Shown: positions 16,988-25,933, numbered from the stretch's first letter. The stretch: DNA of 64,000 bases from UBA10649 sp965278965 (GCA_965278965.1 OZ257127.1:2728001-2792000); one strand, 5' to 3'. The notes: generated by a model not told the origin, from the sequence alone. A program made the numbers and translations.

Positions 16988-17743
16988 ATGCTGCAGGCGG
17001 TCGCGCTGGGTGCGCTCGCATCGTCTGCACTGCTCGTCGGCGCCGTCGTCGCCTACGTCCTTCGACCGGGTGTGCGTGTCGTCGCGATCATCATGGCGCT
17101 CGGCAGCGGACTGCTCATCGGCTCCGTCGCCTTCGACCTCGTGGAGGACGCGCACCTGGCGCTCTCGGTCCCCGCGATCTCCGTCTGGCTGATGGTCGGC
17201 GCGACCGTCTTCGTGCTCGGCAGCCGTCTGATCGAGCACCTGGGACGCCGGCCGAAACGCAACGGGTCGCGGAAGCGGCGGAAGGCGACCGCCTCGGCCG
17301 ACGACGGCGCGGACAGCCCGATGCCCATCGTGCTGGGCAGTGCGCTCGACGGCATCCCGGAGTCGCTCGTGCTGGGGATGTCGCTCGTGCACGGGGGCGC
17401 GAGCATCCCGCTTCTGGTCGGCATCGCGTTGTCGAACCTGCCGGAGGGGATCGCCGGCTCGAGCGGCCTGCGGGACAAGGGCTGGCCGGCGGCGCGGACC
17501 CTGGGCCTGTGGGGCGTCGTCGTCGTCGTGAGCGCGCTCGCCGCCGGCCTGGGCCACGCCCTGGTCGACGCCGACGACCGCACGTTGATGGGCATCGCGC
17601 AGACGTTCGCCGCCGGTGCCCTCCTGGCGATGATCGTCGACTCGATGATCCCGGAGTCCTACCGTCAGGAGCGGGCGTGGACCGGCCTCCTTGTCGTCGC
17701 CGGCTTCTGCGGCTCGCTGCTGCTGGCCTCCTGGCTGGGCTGA
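16988..17743 (+). CDS. ZIP-family metal transporter
   Basis: A 251-residue integral membrane protein with about eight helices. The metal path motifs of the ZIP family are seen: ALDGIPESLVLGMSL (His-lacking helix IV equivalent with Asp and Glu) and LSNLPEGIAGSSGL (Asn, Glu). A charged loop (RRPKRNGSRKRRK) separates the third and fourth helices. Substrate could be Zn, Fe or Mn. ATG 16988 is chosen because earlier GTG codons (16961, 16970) would add a polar tail before helix I. A DtxR-type iron regulator follows 123 bp downstream. Confidence 0.82.
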   Translation: MLQAVALGALASSALLVGAVVAYVLRPGVRVVAIIMALGSGLLIGSVAFDLVEDAHLALSVPAISVWLMVGATVFVLGSRLIEHLGRRPKRNGSRKRRKATASADDGADSPMPIVLGSALDGIPESLVLGMSLVHGGASIPLLVGIALSNLPEGIAGSSGLRDKGWPAARTLGLWGVVVVVSALAAGLGHALVDADDRTLMGIAQTFAAGALLAMIVDSMIPESYRQERAWTGLLVVAGFCGSLLLASWLG

Positions 17744-17791
17744 GCGGAACGGCGATGAGGCGGAACGGCGATGAGGCGGAACGGGGCTGAG
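17744..17791. repeat. Three-copy 16-bp tandem repeat
   Basis: GCGGAACGGCGATGAG occurs twice exactly and a third time with two changes (GCGGAACGGGGCTGAG), directly after the ZIP gene stop and upstream of the DtxR-family gene. It may be slippage-generated. Confidence 0.8.
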
Positions 17792-17822
17792 GCGGGATAG
17801 GGCCGAAGGTCCCGTCCGCGGA

Positions 17823-17828
17823 TATGCT
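17823..17828 (+). promoter_or_regulatory. Probable -10 of the DtxR-family gene
   Basis: TATGCT is the best -10 match upstream of GTG 17867; a start near 17835 would give a leader of about 32 nt. No DtxR/IdeR operator is recognisable here. Confidence 0.35.
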
Positions 17829-17866
17829 GGGCCGGCACGCGCACTTCGAGCAGGCGGGATCCGTCA

Positions 17867-18562
17867 GTGAGCGACCTGATCGACACGACTGAGATGTACC
17901 TGCGGACGATCTTCGAGCTGGAAGAAGAAGGCGTCGTCCCGATGCGCGCCCGCATCGCCGAACGCCTCAGCCAGAGCGGCCCGACCGTCTCGCAGACCGT
18001 CGCGCGGATGGAGCGGGACGGCCTCGTCGTCGTGTCCGATGACCGCCACCTGGAGCTGACGCCGTTCGGTCGAACTACCGCCACACGCGTCATGCGCAAG
18101 CACCGGCTGGCCGAGTGCCTCCTCGTCGACCTCCTCCAGATGCCCTGGGAGGACGTCCACGCCGAGGCGTGCCGCTGGGAGCACGTCATGAGCGAGAGCG
18201 TCGAGCGCCGGCTCATGGAGATCCTCGACCACCCCACGACCTCCCCCTACGGGAACCCGATCCCTGGTCTCGACGAGCTCGAGCCGGACGAGCCGCACGA
18301 CGCGCTGGACACGTCCGGCCTGCACCCGCTGACCGAGGTCGCCGGCCCCGAGGTGCAGCGCGTCATCGTCCGGCGGATCGCCGAGCCCATCCAGGACGAC
18401 GCGGCCGCGATGGCCACCATGCACCGCATCGGCGCGATGCCGGGAGCGACCGTCAAGGTGCGCCGTTCGCCGGGCGGCGTCAACGTCGGCAGCGCGAGCG
18501 AGTACGCCGAGCTCGCCGACGACATCGCCGTGCACGTGCTGGTCGAGGCCGCCACCCGCTGA
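17867..18562 (+). CDS. ideR: Iron-dependent repressor, DtxR/IdeR type
   Basis: A 231-residue metal-activated repressor. The numbering of metal ligands matches DtxR exactly: Met10, Cys102, Glu105, His106 for the primary site and His79, Glu83, His98 for the ancillary site. The N-terminal winged helix (RIAERLSQSGPTVSQTVARMERDGLV) reads DNA. Residues about 145-231 are the SH3-like FeoA domain found in full-length DtxR/IdeR. Start GTG 17867 gives the canonical DLIDTTEMYLRTI N-terminus. With all ligands intact it should repress iron uptake genes in Fe(II)-replete cells. The adjacent ZIP gene suggests a metal-transport context. Confidence 0.95.
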   Translation: MSDLIDTTEMYLRTIFELEEEGVVPMRARIAERLSQSGPTVSQTVARMERDGLVVVSDDRHLELTPFGRTTATRVMRKHRLAECLLVDLLQMPWEDVHAEACRWEHVMSESVERRLMEILDHPTTSPYGNPIPGLDELEPDEPHDALDTSGLHPLTEVAGPEVQRVIVRRIAEPIQDDAAAMATMHRIGAMPGATVKVRRSPGGVNVGSASEYAELADDIAVHVLVEAATR

Positions 18563-18614
18563 TCTCGTCGGTCGCGGCCGGACGGTGCTGCGGCGGACCC
18601 TGCCTGGCGCCGGA

Positions 18615-19868
18615 TCAGGCGAAGGTCGGCGCGCGGTCGAACCCGGGCCGCAGCGGCATCCCCGAGCTCCCGCCCGGCCCGAGCTTCACCCCGAGCATCT
18701 GGTGCAGCTGGATCTGGTTGATGTCGAAGCCCAGCCGCGACGCCGCCATGTAGAGCCGCCACACGCGGGCCGTCGCGGTCCCCGACTCGGCGACCGCCTC
18801 GTCCCAGTGCGCCTCGAGGTTCTCGCACCAGTGCTTGAGCGTCAGCGCGTAGTGCTCGCGCAGGTTCTCCTCGTGCCGGATCTCGAAGCCGGCGGAGTTC
18901 ATCGCTGTCATGACCTGGGACGGCCCGGACAGCTCGCCGTCGGGGAACACATACCGGGTGATGAACGACTTGCGGAAGTGCGACTTCCACTCGTCGTCGG
19001 GACGCGTGATCGTGTGGTTGAGCATCCGGCCTTCGGGCCGGAGCTTGCCGTACAGGAACGAGAAGTAGGACGGGTAGTTCGCCCGGCCGATGTGCTCGGT
19101 CAGGCCGATCGAGGACACCGCGTCGAAGCCGGACTCCGGCACGTCGCGGTAGTCGCTGAAGCGGATCTCGGCGACACCGCCGAGGCCGGCGTCGCCGATC
19201 GCCTGCTGCCCCCAGATCGCCTGCTGCTCGGACAGCGTCACGCCGATCGCGGTCACGCCGTAGTTCTTGACGGCGTGCAGGACGAGGCCGCCCCAGCCGC
19301 AGCCGACGTCGAGCAGCCGCATGCCGGGCTGGAGGCCCAGCTTGCGGCAGACGAGGTCGAACTTGTCCTCCTGCGCCGTCTCCAAGGTGGCATCGGCGGA
19401 CGGGAACACCGCGCACGTGTACGCCATCGACGGGCCGAGCACGTACCGGTAGAAGCGGTTGCTGACGTCGTAGTGGTGGTGGATCGCATCCGCATCGCGC
19501 CGCTTGGAGTGGCGACGGCCATGCTGGCGTCGCTCGAGCGCCGGCGGGGCCGGGCGCTTGAGCGCGAACGGGGCGAACGCCCTCGCGAGGGCGAGCTTCT
19601 CCCGCCAGCCGAGGTGGTCCAGGGGCAGCGGGTACAGCCGGCTCAGCGCCGTGTACGTGTCGCCGATGATCTCCAGGTCGCCGTTGACGTAGGCGCGGGC
19701 GAGGCCGAGCTGGTTGGGGGCGGTCGCGAGGTACTCGACGGCCCGAGGCGTGCGGACGTCGAGGATCACGTCGCTGTCCGGCGGGCCCGCCGTCGAGCCG
19801 TCGTACGCCTGGAACCGCACGCCCCGCTCTGCGGGGACGATCATCGAGAATGCGTCGGCCAGTCGCAT
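18615..19868 (-). CDS. tmsB: Cyclopropane-fatty-acid-synthase-like methyltransferase (TmsB-like)
   Basis: A 417-residue S-adenosylmethionine methyltransferase of the CFA synthase family acting on unsaturated phospholipid acyl chains. Signatures are AIHHHYDVSNRFYRYVLGPSMAYTCA, GMRLLDVGCGWGGL (SAM site), GVTLSEQQ and FDAVSSIGLTEHIG. ATG 19868 follows the site GGAGGGAGGA. The gene directly upstream, separated by 58 bp, is an FAD oxidoreductase of the DHCR24-like type. That pairing is known from 10-methylstearate biosynthesis, in which TmsB methylates oleate to a 10-methylene product and TmsA reduces it. I therefore favour TmsB over a plain cyclopropane synthase. Confidence 0.85.
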   Translation of the reverse strand: MRLADAFSMIVPAERGVRFQAYDGSTAGPPDSDVILDVRTPRAVEYLATAPNQLGLARAYVNGDLEIIGDTYTALSRLYPLPLDHLGWREKLALARAFAPFALKRPAPPALERRQHGRRHSKRRDADAIHHHYDVSNRFYRYVLGPSMAYTCAVFPSADATLETAQEDKFDLVCRKLGLQPGMRLLDVGCGWGGLVLHAVKNYGVTAIGVTLSEQQAIWGQQAIGDAGLGGVAEIRFSDYRDVPESGFDAVSSIGLTEHIGRANYPSYFSFLYGKLRPEGRMLNHTITRPDDEWKSHFRKSFITRYVFPDGELSGPSQVMTAMNSAGFEIRHEENLREHYALTLKHWCENLEAHWDEAVAESGTATARVWRLYMAASRLGFDINQIQLHQMLGVKLGPGGSSGMPLRPGFDRAPTFA

Positions 19869-19926
19869 GACTGCCCTTCCTCCCTCCGGCACCTGTCGAT
19901 GCCGCTTTGTCCGGACCGACCGGATC

Positions 19927-21336
19927 CTATTGCTGCTGCACGACCTTCTCGTAGAGGCCACGGAGGCGACTTTCCGGGTCATATCGGGCCTTGAGCCGGG
20001 CGTAGTCGTCGCCCCCGTAGATCGACCAGAACGTGTCGCGGTCGTAGAAGGCCGTCGAGTACAAGGACTTGCGGCCGTCGAGGCCGGTCACGACCTCCTC
20101 GATGCGGCGGTTGACCCGGCCCTCCTCGGGGTCGACCCCGGCCGGCAGCGGCACCGTCGACCAGAACCCGACGTTGACGTAGAGGACCTCGGGGTCGAAC
20201 TCGTACAGCGGCCAGCGCGCCCCCGGGTCGCGCTGGCGCAGCGGGCAGACCCAGACCGGCTCGATGCCGACTTCCTCGTGGAAGAACGCGAGGAACTCCG
20301 CGAGGCGGTCGACCGGAACCTCGATGTCCTGGACCACGGCCTCGCGGGCGGCCCGGCGTCGCAGCCGGTCGGACCGCGCGGCCACGTGGTAGCGCCGGTC
20401 GAGTGCGATGAGCTTCCAGTACACGTCGCTGCGGAGGCGGGACTTGGGCCACAGCCGGCGGATCAGCGGCTTCTGCGCGCCGAACGCCCGCGAGCACCAG
20501 AACCAGTCGGTGTCCCAGCGCCACAGGTAGTCGTGGATCGTGAGCACGTCGACGGTCTTGGCCTGGATGCTGCGGTAGTAGATGCCCATACCGGTGTAGT
20601 CGCTCGGCGCGAGGCCGCCGGGCGGCTCGTCGACCATCGTGCCGATCGTCACGTACTGCTCGTCGGCCGAGAACACCGTGCCGTCCAGGAAGTCCACGGG
20701 TCGGTCCTCGAACGTGCGATCGGTCGCGAGCCGTTCGAGGGCGGCGGCGAGCTCGGCGGCCGACCCGAACCGCAGGTGGCGCAGCAGGACGTACGGGCGC
20801 GTCGGCTCGAGCTCGATCTGCAACCGCAGGGCGTACCCGAGCGAGCCGTAGGAGTTGGGGAAGCCGAAGAACAGGTCGCGGTTCGGGTCGTCCGGGCCCG
20901 GGGTGACGGTGACCACCTCGCCGGCGCCGGTGAGGACGTCCATCTCCCGGACGGACTCGTGCGGGGTGCCGCTGCGGAAGCTCGCGCTCTCGATACCCAG
21001 CCCGGTCACGGCCCCGCCGAGCGTGATGGTGCGCAGCTGCGGGACGCACAGCGGCATGAGGCCGTAGGGCAGCGTCGCGTCGACGAGGTGCTCGTACGTC
21101 GTCATGCCGAGGACCTCGGCGGTGCGGGCCTCGGGGTCGACGGCAAGGACCCCGTCGAATGCCGCGACGTCGAGCCCGGGCGTCGCCACCTCTGACCGCG
21201 AGCGGAAGAGGTTCGACGTGCGCTTCGCCAGCCGCACGGGCGCGCCGGGCGGGATGGCCCGGTACTGCTGCTGCACGCGCGCGACGAGCTCGTCATAGCG
21301 CGGCCGCCATGCGGTCCGGTCGTCGATTGCCGTCAC
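19927..21336 (-). CDS. tmsA: FAD-binding oxidoreductase (TmsA-like)
   Basis: A 469-residue flavoprotein with a VAO/DHCR24-type FAD domain: EARTAEVLGMTTYEHLVDATLPYGL, TITLGGAVTGLGIESASFRSGTPHESV, then a substrate domain ending in DDYARLKARYDPESRLRGLYEKVV. With the adjacent methyltransferase gene it makes a TmsA/TmsB-like pair; the predicted step is reduction of the 10-methylene intermediate to a 10-methyl branched chain. GTG 21336 is chosen for the family N-terminus. The small third gene tmsC reported in some species is not adjacent. Both genes run on the minus strand, tmsA first. Confidence 0.85.
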   Translation of the reverse strand: MTAIDDRTAWRPRYDELVARVQQQYRAIPPGAPVRLAKRTSNLFRSRSEVATPGLDVAAFDGVLAVDPEARTAEVLGMTTYEHLVDATLPYGLMPLCVPQLRTITLGGAVTGLGIESASFRSGTPHESVREMDVLTGAGEVVTVTPGPDDPNRDLFFGFPNSYGSLGYALRLQIELEPTRPYVLLRHLRFGSAAELAAALERLATDRTFEDRPVDFLDGTVFSADEQYVTIGTMVDEPPGGLAPSDYTGMGIYYRSIQAKTVDVLTIHDYLWRWDTDWFWCSRAFGAQKPLIRRLWPKSRLRSDVYWKLIALDRRYHVAARSDRLRRRAAREAVVQDIEVPVDRLAEFLAFFHEEVGIEPVWVCPLRQRDPGARWPLYEFDPEVLYVNVGFWSTVPLPAGVDPEEGRVNRRIEEVVTGLDGRKSLYSTAFYDRDTFWSIYGGDDYARLKARYDPESRLRGLYEKVVQQQ

Positions 21337-21410
21337 GCGGCACACGCTAGTCACCCGCGCCCGGCCACGGCCATCGGTCCGCTCGGGCGCGGTGCGGTCA
21401 CAATGGCCCC

Positions 21411-22085
21411 GTGACCTCGCCCCAGGATCCGGTCGAGCCATGGCTCGCACCCGACGCGTCCCCGATCAGCGCCCCGGTCCGCCCGGCCACCGCGGCGCGG
21501 GGCATGCCGCCGCGGCTGCCGATGCTCATCGGGCTGATCACGTTCGTGGTGACCCTTGTGCTGCTGTCCGTCACCGCGGCGGTCAGCCTGACGGTCGGCG
21601 ACCAGGTGGCCCGGAACGTCGAGCTGCGCCAGCTCGTGACGCGGATCGAGGCCTCCGAGGCCCAGATGAGCGAGGTCCAAGCCCAGGAGGCGGCTGCCGT
21701 GGCGTCGTACCGCGACGGGACGCTGTCGCAGGAGCAGCTCGACGACGAGCTGCGGGCGATCGCGCGCCGCGGCGCGGTCAACATCGCCGCGGCCGGTGAG
21801 CGTGTCGCCGCCGTCGAGTGGGCGCGGTGGCACCGCGAGATCCAGTCGGCGCAGCTGGCGTACCTCGCCCACAACGAGGCGTGGACGGCGTACCTGACGC
21901 GGGCCGCTGACGACCCGGGCGAGTTCGCCCGGGAGCAGGCGGAGATCAACGACACGTTCGCCGCCGCCCAAGCGCCGCTCGAGGACGCCGTTCCCTCGTG
22001 GGACATGTTCAGGCTGAAGGAGCGGATCGCCGCGATCTTCGAGCCGCCCGCCGACGCGACGGACGGGCCCACTGAGAGCGCGTGA
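21411..22085 (+). CDS. Single-pass membrane protein, coiled-coil ectodomain
   Basis: A 224-residue protein not matching a family I recognise. A Pro/Ala-rich cytoplasmic tail (1-36) is followed by one transmembrane helix (about 39-62) and an extracytoplasmic part rich in Glu, Gln and Ala heptads (QLVTRIEASEAQMSEVQAQEAAAVASYRDGTLSQEQLDDEL), likely helical or coiled coil. CACAAT lies six bases before GTG 21411, so the mRNA may be leaderless. It is divergent from tmsA across 74 bp. Confidence 0.65.
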   Translation: MTSPQDPVEPWLAPDASPISAPVRPATAARGMPPRLPMLIGLITFVVTLVLLSVTAAVSLTVGDQVARNVELRQLVTRIEASEAQMSEVQAQEAAAVASYRDGTLSQEQLDDELRAIARRGAVNIAAAGERVAAVEWARWHREIQSAQLAYLAHNEAWTAYLTRAADDPGEFAREQAEINDTFAAAQAPLEDAVPSWDMFRLKERIAAIFEPPADATDGPTESA

Positions 22086-22091
22086 CCTGAA

Positions 22092-22123
22092 TAGTTGACT
22101 GTTCAACTACGGCGGCGCATACT
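22092..22123 (+). promoter_or_regulatory. Promoter with MarR-like operator
   Basis: A perfect palindrome, TAGTTGA - CTGT - TCAACTA, occupies 22092-22109. It overlaps a -35 (TTGACT, 22095-22100) that is 17 bp from a -10 (CATACT, 22118-22123), and ATG 22130 follows six bases later. The arm sequence is the kind bound by MarR-family repressors, and occupancy would block the -35. No MarR gene is adjacent, so the regulator would act in trans. Confidence 0.65.
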
Positions 22124-22129
22124 CGTGGC

Positions 22130-22930
22130 ATGAGCACGACCTGGACACCCGACAGCGGGCCGATGCCGGCCCTGTACATCGGTCACGGAGCCCCGCCCCT
22201 CCTCGACGACGCGACCTGGACCCGCCAGCTCGCCGACCTCGCGGCGTCGCTGCCGCGCCCGCGCGCGATCCTCGTGGTCTCCGCTCACTGGGAGTCCGCC
22301 CCGCTCGGGCTGTCTGCGTCGGCCGCTGCGACGCCGCTCATCTACGACTTCGGTGGCTTCGACGAGCGGTTCTACACAATGACGTACCCGACGCCGGACG
22401 CCGCCGACCTGGCTGGCCTGGTCGCCTCCGTGCTGCCCGCCGGCTCGGGCCTGCACGAGCACCGCAGCCGCGGGCTCGACCACGGCGCCTGGGTGCCGCT
22501 GACGGTCATGTACCCCGAGGCGGACATACCCGTCCTGCAGCTGTCGATCCCGAGCCACGACCCGGGCACGTTGCTGGACCTCGGTCGGCGGCTGCACCCG
22601 CTGCGCGAGCACGGTGTCCTCATCCTCGGGTCGGGCTTCCTCACGCACGGGCTGCCGTTCCTACGCGAGTTCCGCCCGGATGCGGTGGCCCCCGGCTGGA
22701 GCGTCGACTTCGACTTGTGGGCCAAGGAGGCCCTCGACGCCGGTGACGTCGAGACCCTGGCCGCCTACCGGTCCGTGGCACCGGGCATGCCGTACGCGCA
22801 CCCGACGGTCGAGCACTACGTGCCGCTGTTCATCACCCTCGGGGCGGCCACGGATCCGGCCGCAGCGCCGACCACCGTCATCGACGGCTACTGGATGGGG
22901 TTGGCCAAGAGGTCGTTCCAGGTCGCCTGA
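22130..22930 (+). CDS. Class III extradiol dioxygenase-like (DODA/YgiD) protein
   Basis: A 266-residue member of the LigB/DODA superfamily of Fe or Zn enzymes opening catechol-type rings. Metal ligands are expected from LYIGHGAPPLL (His19), VVSAHWES (His), RGLDHGAWVPL (His) and VEHYVPLF (His). Relatives include plant DOPA 4,5-dioxygenase and E. coli YgiD/YdeD-type proteins; the physiological substrate is uncertain. The promoter carries a MarR-like palindrome, as would suit a gene induced by phenolics or quinones. Confidence 0.9.
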   Translation: MSTTWTPDSGPMPALYIGHGAPPLLDDATWTRQLADLAASLPRPRAILVVSAHWESAPLGLSASAAATPLIYDFGGFDERFYTMTYPTPDAADLAGLVASVLPAGSGLHEHRSRGLDHGAWVPLTVMYPEADIPVLQLSIPSHDPGTLLDLGRRLHPLREHGVLILGSGFLTHGLPFLREFRPDAVAPGWSVDFDLWAKEALDAGDVETLAAYRSVAPGMPYAHPTVEHYVPLFITLGAATDPAAAPTTVIDGYWMGLAKRSFQVA

Positions 22931-22979
22931 CCTGCTGCCCGCGCGGCCCGGCGAACGCGTCGTGCTAGCGGACCCCGGC

Positions 22980-22985
22980 TAGGGT
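22980..22985 (+). promoter_or_regulatory. Candidate -10 near the antiporter start
   Basis: TAGGGT is nine bases upstream of ATG 22995, giving a leader of at most a few bases. Confidence 0.3.
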
Positions 22986-22994
22986 TCCCAAGCC

Positions 22995-24569
22995 ATGGAG
23001 GGGACCTTCGCCGAGCTGGTGCTGGCCGCGACGATCGCCGTCGCGGCCGCCATGATCGTGCGCAGCCGCGGGTGGGGGATCGCCCTCCCACTCATCGCCA
23101 TCGGGGCCTTCGTCGACTGGCTCCCGTTCGGCCCGGACGCCCCACCCGACCCCGAGCTCGTGCTCGTCATCATCCTCGCGCCGCTGGTGTTCGGCGAGGC
23201 GCTCGGATCGTCCATCATCGACCTGAGCAAGGTGCGAAAGCCCGTCCTCGCGCTCGCCGTCGGTCTCGTCGTCGCTACGACCTTCGCCGTCGGAGCGGTC
23301 GCCGCGGCGCTCACGGCGCTGCCGATCGCGCTGGCGTGCGCGCTCGGCGCCGTGCTCGCGCCGACGGACGCCGTCGCCGTGAGCGCCGTCGCACGCCGAG
23401 CCGGCCTGCCGCGCCGGCTCGTCTCCATCCTCGAGGGCGAGAGCCTGGTCAACGACGGCACCGGCCTGACCGCGCTGACGGTCGCCCTGGCCGCGGCGGC
23501 CGCCGGCTCGGTCACCGTGCTGGAGGTCTCGGGGATCTTCGTCGTCGCCGTCACGGTGGGGGTCGCCGTCGGCGCGGGCGGCGGCTGGCTGCTCGCGCAG
23601 ATCCTGCGCCGCAGCTCAGACCTCGTTGCGGCGAACGCCCTATCGCTCATCGCCCCGTTCCTGCTGTACGCCATCGCCGAGCGCCTTGATGGGTCGGGCA
23701 TCCTCGCGCTCGTCGTGGCGGCGCTGGTCATCGCCCACTCGCAGAACGCCGACCCCGGGCACAGCGGACGGCTGCAGAGCGGCACCGTCTGGCGCCAGGT
23801 CACGTTCATCCTCCAGGCGATCGCGTTCTTCTTCGTCGGACTGGAGTTCCCCGAGGTCCTTCGCCGGCTGGACACGTCCGAGACGCATGCCGTCCTCATC
23901 CTCGTGCCGGCCGTCGTCCTCACTCTTGTCGTGACCCGCGCGCTCTTCGTCTTCGCGATGATCGGCTGGCGCCGTGAGGTCAACGGGGTTCAGCGCGCGG
24001 GGCTCGTCCGCGGCGGGGTCGTGCTCGCGTGGGCGGGCGCGCGCGGCCCGGTGTCGGGGCTCGCCGCGTTCTCGATCCCGATCGCCTTCGCGACGACCGG
24101 GGAGGCGGTGCCCTACCGCGACGAGATCCTCGCGACGACGTTCTGCGTCATCGTCATCACGCTCCTGCTGTCGTTGACCCTGGCGCCCGTCGCGCGCTGG
24201 GTGGGGCTGCGCCCAGACGACGACACCGACCTGCTGCGGCGGCTCGATGCCCAGCTCGCGCGCGCCGCGCTCGACCGGCTCGCGGCCATCGAGACCGAGG
24301 CCATCGAGGCCGGGGAGCCGCTCGCGACCGGCATCGTCGAGCGGGTCCAGGCCGATGCCGAGCGCCGGATCCGCCGGGACGAGGCGCCGTCAGAGTCGAC
24401 GCAGACCGAGCAGCTGCAGGTGACGCAGGGCATCGCGGTCGCCAGGGCCATGGTGCGCGCGGAGCAGGAGGAGCTCATCCGCCTGCGTGACGAGGAGGGG
24501 CTGCCGGACTCGATCGTGCGTCCGATGCTGAGCAAGCTCGACCTGCGGGCCCAGGCGCTGCAGCGCTAG
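22995..24569 (+). CDS. Na+/H+ antiporter, NhaP/CPA1 type
   Basis: A 524-residue membrane protein with about 12 helices (to near residue 405) and a 115-residue cytoplasmic tail rich in charged helices (LDRLAAIETEAIEAGEPLATGIVERVQ). The CPA1 ion-binding signature is visible: GAVLAPTDAVAVSAVARR (Asp in the TD motif) and EGESLVNDGTGLTALTV (ND motif), plus RGGVVLAWAGARGPVSGLAAF. It exchanges Na+ (or K+) for H+ across the membrane. It ends 49 bp before a large inverted repeat shared with the convergent glycerate kinase gene. Confidence 0.93.
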   Translation: MEGTFAELVLAATIAVAAAMIVRSRGWGIALPLIAIGAFVDWLPFGPDAPPDPELVLVIILAPLVFGEALGSSIIDLSKVRKPVLALAVGLVVATTFAVGAVAAALTALPIALACALGAVLAPTDAVAVSAVARRAGLPRRLVSILEGESLVNDGTGLTALTVALAAAAAGSVTVLEVSGIFVVAVTVGVAVGAGGGWLLAQILRRSSDLVAANALSLIAPFLLYAIAERLDGSGILALVVAALVIAHSQNADPGHSGRLQSGTVWRQVTFILQAIAFFFVGLEFPEVLRRLDTSETHAVLILVPAVVLTLVVTRALFVFAMIGWRREVNGVQRAGLVRGGVVLAWAGARGPVSGLAAFSIPIAFATTGEAVPYRDEILATTFCVIVITLLLSLTLAPVARWVGLRPDDDTDLLRRLDAQLARAALDRLAAIETEAIEAGEPLATGIVERVQADAERRIRRDEAPSESTQTEQLQVTQGIAVARAMVRAEQEELIRLRDEEGLPDSIVRPMLSKLDLRAQALQR

Positions 24570-24618
24570 CCGGCTCGGCGTCGGTGTCGGGCTCGGTGTC
24601 TCCTCCGTCGAACTATCG

Positions 24619-24680
24619 TTGAGTGGCGGTTCCTGGGCCGCTCGCCTGCGGCTCGCATCGCCCAGGAACCCGCCACTCAA
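24619..24680. terminator. Large inverted repeat between convergent genes
   Basis: A 20-base left arm (24619-24638, TTGAGTGGCGGTTCCTGGGC) pairs with a right arm (24660-24680) that has one extra base, around a 21-base loop. The right arm includes the stop codon of the convergent glycerate kinase gene. It is long enough to act as a bidirectional terminator, and could also belong to a dispersed palindrome family. Confidence 0.7.
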
Positions 24681-25843
24681 CCGAGAGCGGCGCGGATGGC
24701 GGCGGTCAGGCTGCTCGCCGGTTCGAGACGAGCCGCATCGCCGGTATAGGCCACGAGGTCGACCGTGTCAGTGATACCGGCGGCAGCCGCGTCGTCGTCG
24801 CTCAGCGCGACCTGGCCGCAGACCGCGAGGACGTCCACACCGGCGGCGGCCGCGATCCGGGCCACCTCGCCGATCCCCTTGCCCAGCAGGCTGGTGCGGT
24901 CCAGCCGGCCCTCGCCGGTGATGACGAGATCGGCCGCAGCGATGCGCTCCGCCAGCCCGAGCACGTCATGCACGAACGCCGCTCCCGACACCGACTGCGC
25001 GTCGAGCGCCGCGAGAACTGCCAGCCCTGCGCCGCCCGCGGCCCCGGCTCCGGGCTGGGTGGCGGCATCGGTGCCGGACGCCTCGGCCAGGACTGTCGCC
25101 CAGGTGGCCAGGCCGCGCTCCAGCTCGGCGACCTGGTCGGCGGACGCCCCCTTCTGCGGGCCGAACGCTGCCGCCGCCCCGTCGGGACCGAGCAGCGGGC
25201 TGCGGACGTCCGACGCCACGACGACGCGGGTGGCCCTCAGCCGGTCGTCGAGGCCGGACAGGTCGACGCGGGCGATCCGGGCGAGCTGCTCGCCGCCGGG
25301 CGGGACGTCGGTGCCGTCGGCGTCGGCCAGCCGTGCGCCGAGGGCGACCAGCAGCCCCGTGCCGCCGTCGGTCGAGGCGCTCCCGCCGAGGCAGATCACA
25401 AGCTCGTCGGGGTCGTCGTCCAGGGCAGCGGCGACCGCGTCGCCGAGCCCGAGGGTCGTGCTCGTCATCGGCGCGAGCTGACCGGGAGGCAGCAGGGCGA
25501 TGCCGCACGACGATGCGAGCTCGACGACGCTCGTGCCGTTCCTGGTCGCGAAGGCGGCGGTGACCGTCTCGCCGAGCGGTCCGCGCGTCAGGACGGGCTG
25601 TGACCGGAACCCGGCCGCCGCGAGCGCCGCGAGGGTCCCGTCCCCGCCGTCCGCCAAGGGGACGACGTCGATGTCGGCGGCCGGCAGCGCCGCCCGTACG
25701 CCGGCGGCGATCGCGTCGGCGGCGTCCCGCGCGGTCAGCGTCCCCTTGAACGCGTCCGGTGCGACGAGGACCCGCCGCGGTCGGCCCGGTCGCGACGGCA
25801 ACGCAGACAGCGACGGCGACGCAGGCGCTGGCGGACTCGTCAT
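24677..25843 (-). CDS. glxK: Glycerate kinase
   Basis: A 388-residue glycerate 2-kinase of the GlxK/GarK family. Motifs: VLVAPDAFKGTLTARDAADAIAAGV at the N-terminus, DVVPLADGGDGTLAALA, VICLGGSASTDGGTGLLVALGARL, and VITGEGRLDRTSLLGKGIGEVARIA near the end. ATG 25843 is preferred; a second ATG lies 12 bases upstream. No glyoxylate genes are adjacent. The 3' end overlaps the right arm of the inverted repeat. Confidence 0.94.
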   Translation of the reverse strand: MTSPPAPASPSLSALPSRPGRPRRVLVAPDAFKGTLTARDAADAIAAGVRAALPAADIDVVPLADGGDGTLAALAAAGFRSQPVLTRGPLGETVTAAFATRNGTSVVELASSCGIALLPPGQLAPMTSTTLGLGDAVAAALDDDPDELVICLGGSASTDGGTGLLVALGARLADADGTDVPPGGEQLARIARVDLSGLDDRLRATRVVVASDVRSPLLGPDGAAAAFGPQKGASADQVAELERGLATWATVLAEASGTDAATQPGAGAAGGAGLAVLAALDAQSVSGAAFVHDVLGLAERIAAADLVITGEGRLDRTSLLGKGIGEVARIAAAAGVDVLAVCGQVALSDDDAAAAGITDTVDLVAYTGDAARLEPASSLTAAIRAALG

Positions 25844-25933
25844 GGCCCTACCCAACCACCGCCGAGGCGCCTTGAATGGTCGCTAAAACGGGCAGATCGG
25901 GCCGAATTCCGACCACGCCAGGCGCGTCGGCGG

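Noticed and set aside
17792..17866. IdeR/DtxR operator upstream of the ZIP or ideR genes
   Set aside because: No sequence close to the TTAGGTTAGGCTAACCTAA-type box was found there.
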